NCBI GenBank assembly: GCA_000754455.1
Contig: JNSE01000001.1
Location: 1 to 64,000 of the forward strand
Reading direction: 5' to 3'
DNA: 64,000 nucleotides
DNA from: an actinobacterium acAMD-2
GTDB lineage: Bacteria > Actinomycetota > Actinomycetes > UBA12327
A program made the translations under genes and the position numbers. The notes under the pieces are model-generated. The model worked only from the letters and a program-made list of their open reading frames with translations. It ran no database searches and had not been told where the DNA came from. Positions 62,980-64,000 of the stretch are shown in pieces (position 1 is the stretch's first letter; each line of letters starts with the position of its first letter).

Positions 62980-63534
62980 ATGGCTGCTGCTAATCCTGAT
63001 CGTTCGTCGTTCTTCCCTGCCATCGAAAAAAAGCACGGGCTGCCGATGGACTACTGGTTCGACCAGATGAAGCAGATCAGTGACTTGAAGTATGCGGAAC
63101 AAATCGCCTTCTTGCGCGAAAACCATGGCTTCTCACAAGCTCATGCCAATGCCTTGGTTTTGTATTCACGAGGCAATACCAGTTCCCAGCGCTTTGGAAC
63201 CTTGGACGACTATCTCGAATCGGCTGATGCGGTGAAGTCAGCGACAGTGCGCAAGATTTTTAAGGCCATCCAGAGCAAGTTCCCCAAGTTGGAGCTGGTG
63301 ATTGCCTGGAATCAACCGATGCTCAAGTCGGGCGAAAGTTACGTCTTTGGTCTTTCGGTGGCTAAGAACCACCTCTTGATTGCGCCATGGGGCGATCAAG
63401 TGCTGGCTCACTTTGAATCCAGGCTGGGTGACTACGAGGTCAATAAGAAGACCATCAAAGTTCCCGTGGACTGGAAGGTGGATGCCAAACTCCTCAACGA
63501 CATGGTGAAATTCCGGCTCGATCAGCTCAAGTAA
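62980..63534 (+). CDS. DUF4287 and DUF1801 (YdhG-like) protein
   Basis: A 184-aa soluble protein. Residues about 5-62 resemble DUF4287 (DYWFDQMKQISDLKYAEQIAFLRENHGFSQAHANALV) and about 75-180 resemble the DUF1801/YdhG fold (VRKIFKAIQSKFPKLELVIAWNQPMLKSGESYVFGLSVAKNHLLIAPWG). Function unknown. It begins 27 nt after the gltA remnant. Confidence 0.75.
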   Translation: MAAANPDRSSFFPAIEKKHGLPMDYWFDQMKQISDLKYAEQIAFLRENHGFSQAHANALVLYSRGNTSSQRFGTLDDYLESADAVKSATVRKIFKAIQSKFPKLELVIAWNQPMLKSGESYVFGLSVAKNHLLIAPWGDQVLAHFESRLGDYEVNKKTIKVPVDWKVDAKLLNDMVKFRLDQLK

Positions 63535-63537
63535 CGA

Positions 63538-64000
63538 CTAACTCGCGGGGCACAGCGCCACGACGTAAGGCCGGTAGGACAGGTTCTCCAGGGGCGTGAC
63601 CTGGGCGATGCCCCAGCCTTTGCCATCTCGAAAGATCAAATGAGATGAGGTCGGGTCCGCCAGGTAGCCCGGGCCCTTGGCGAAGGTGTACTTGCCCGGC
63701 GCGGGAAGTTTGCCCGCCATCAAGGTCAATGCTTCTGAGCGAGTAGCGCGCGCCTCGTAGACCTCGGCGGTCTTGAGCGTATTGACTGCGCACTTGAGTT
63801 TCTTGGTGGCGTTGACTTCGCGGTAGTAGCCATTGCGATTGACGATGTCCAGTGTTACTTCCTTGTCGAGTCCCGAGTTGGCCGTTTTGCCGCATCGCAG
63901 ATTGACTTCGCCAGGAGGTAGCGCATAAATCAGTGACTTCTTCGAATTGGTGGGTTTGATCGTCCCGAGTGATTCCAAACCACCACCGTAGGGTCGAACG
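63538..64000 (-). CDS. Hypothetical protein, 5' end beyond the window
   Basis: The C-terminal 153 residues of a gene that is open to the window edge. The fragment has no membrane helix and includes three Cys (NLRCGK, KCAV, ALCPAS), a mixed beta pattern and no motif I recognise. An extracytoplasmic protein is possible. Confidence 0.55.
   Translation of the reverse strand, partial: VRPYGGGLESLGTIKPTNSKKSLIYALPPGEVNLRCGKTANSGLDKEVTLDIVNRNGYYREVNATKKLKCAVNTLKTAEVYEARATRSEALTLMAGKLPAPGKYTFAKGPGYLADPTSSHLIFRDGKGWGIAQVTPLENLSYRPYVVALCPAS

Overview
The window is a stretch of chromosome from an actinobacterium (Actinomycetota), of moderately high GC by eye. The lineage call rests on mycothiol biosynthesis (MshB), the FdxC-DapC pair, DUF501, DUF4307, DUF4245, DUF3817, DUF6542-like and Rv0428c-SH3-like proteins, a mycobacterial Sdh1-type succinate dehydrogenase, a LAXTG-type wall-anchoring signal and an SLT/Rpf-like secreted hydrolase. 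A small free-living actinobacterium is possible, but the sequence alone does not fix the order or family. No phage, insertion sequence, integrase or CRISPR array was seen.

Layout. 1-4.2 kb: a long structured leader and a 1243-aa DUF11 surface adhesin. 4.3-10 kb: eno, an FtsB/DivIC-like gene, DUF501 and ppx, then an ACT-domain protein, peptide deformylase, tRNA-Leu(UAA), a Bax1-I membrane protein and a small unknown. 10-17.3 kb: msrA and an MBL hydrolase, an MFS exporter, a VWA protein with its ChlI-like AAA+ partner, and a FIST protein. 17.3-21.2 kb: a MarR-DHA2 exporter operon divergent from a DrrAB-type ABC exporter. 21.2-28.6 kb: greA, DUF4307, a small membrane protein, a PAS-GGDEF-EAL protein, SURF1, DUF3817, trhA and a Z-isoprenyl transferase. 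28.6-33.1 kb: a glycosyltransferase pair and a secreted transglycosylase-like protein. 33.1-42.4 kb: class I fumarase, glpX, DUF4245, xseBA, ispH, DUF6542-like, rmuC and ychF. 42.4-48.8 kb: a secreted esterase with neocarzinostatin-like and WxL-like regions, a NUDIX gene and sdhCAB. 48.9-64 kb: typA, an S9 peptidase, mshB, an unusual FtsH-like AAA protease, DUF6113-like, VanW, a CysRS, a Rv0428c-SH3-like protein, fdxC, dapC, a frameshifted citrate synthase gene, a DUF4287/DUF1801 protein and an edge-truncated gene.

The housekeeping backbone (eno-ftsB-DUF501-ppx; greA-DUF4307-small protein-trhA-uppS; fum-glpX-DUF4245-xseBA-ispH-DUF6542-ychF; typA-mshB-DUF6113-fdxC-dapC) runs in the same order as I remember for Mycobacterium tuberculosis Rv1023 to Rv1178. 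The surface adhesin, exporters, glycosyltransferases, secreted esterase and FtsH-like protease are insertions relative to it. Two deviations stand out: mca is absent from its usual place beside DUF4307, and fumarase is the class I Fe-S type where mycobacteria carry class II.

The strongest observations are (i) a deletion of about 55 bp in gltA that shifts the frame and removes the segment with the catalytic Asp; (ii) a divergent membrane FtsH-like protease with two insertions in its AAA domain and a Glu-Glu Walker B; (iii) a surface protein with Cys-Cys/Ser-Asp repeats, a Lys block and an LAXTG signal, behind a structured leader of about 300 nt; and (iv) about a dozen genes with a -10-like hexamer 6-7 nt before the start codon, pointing to widespread leaderless transcription.
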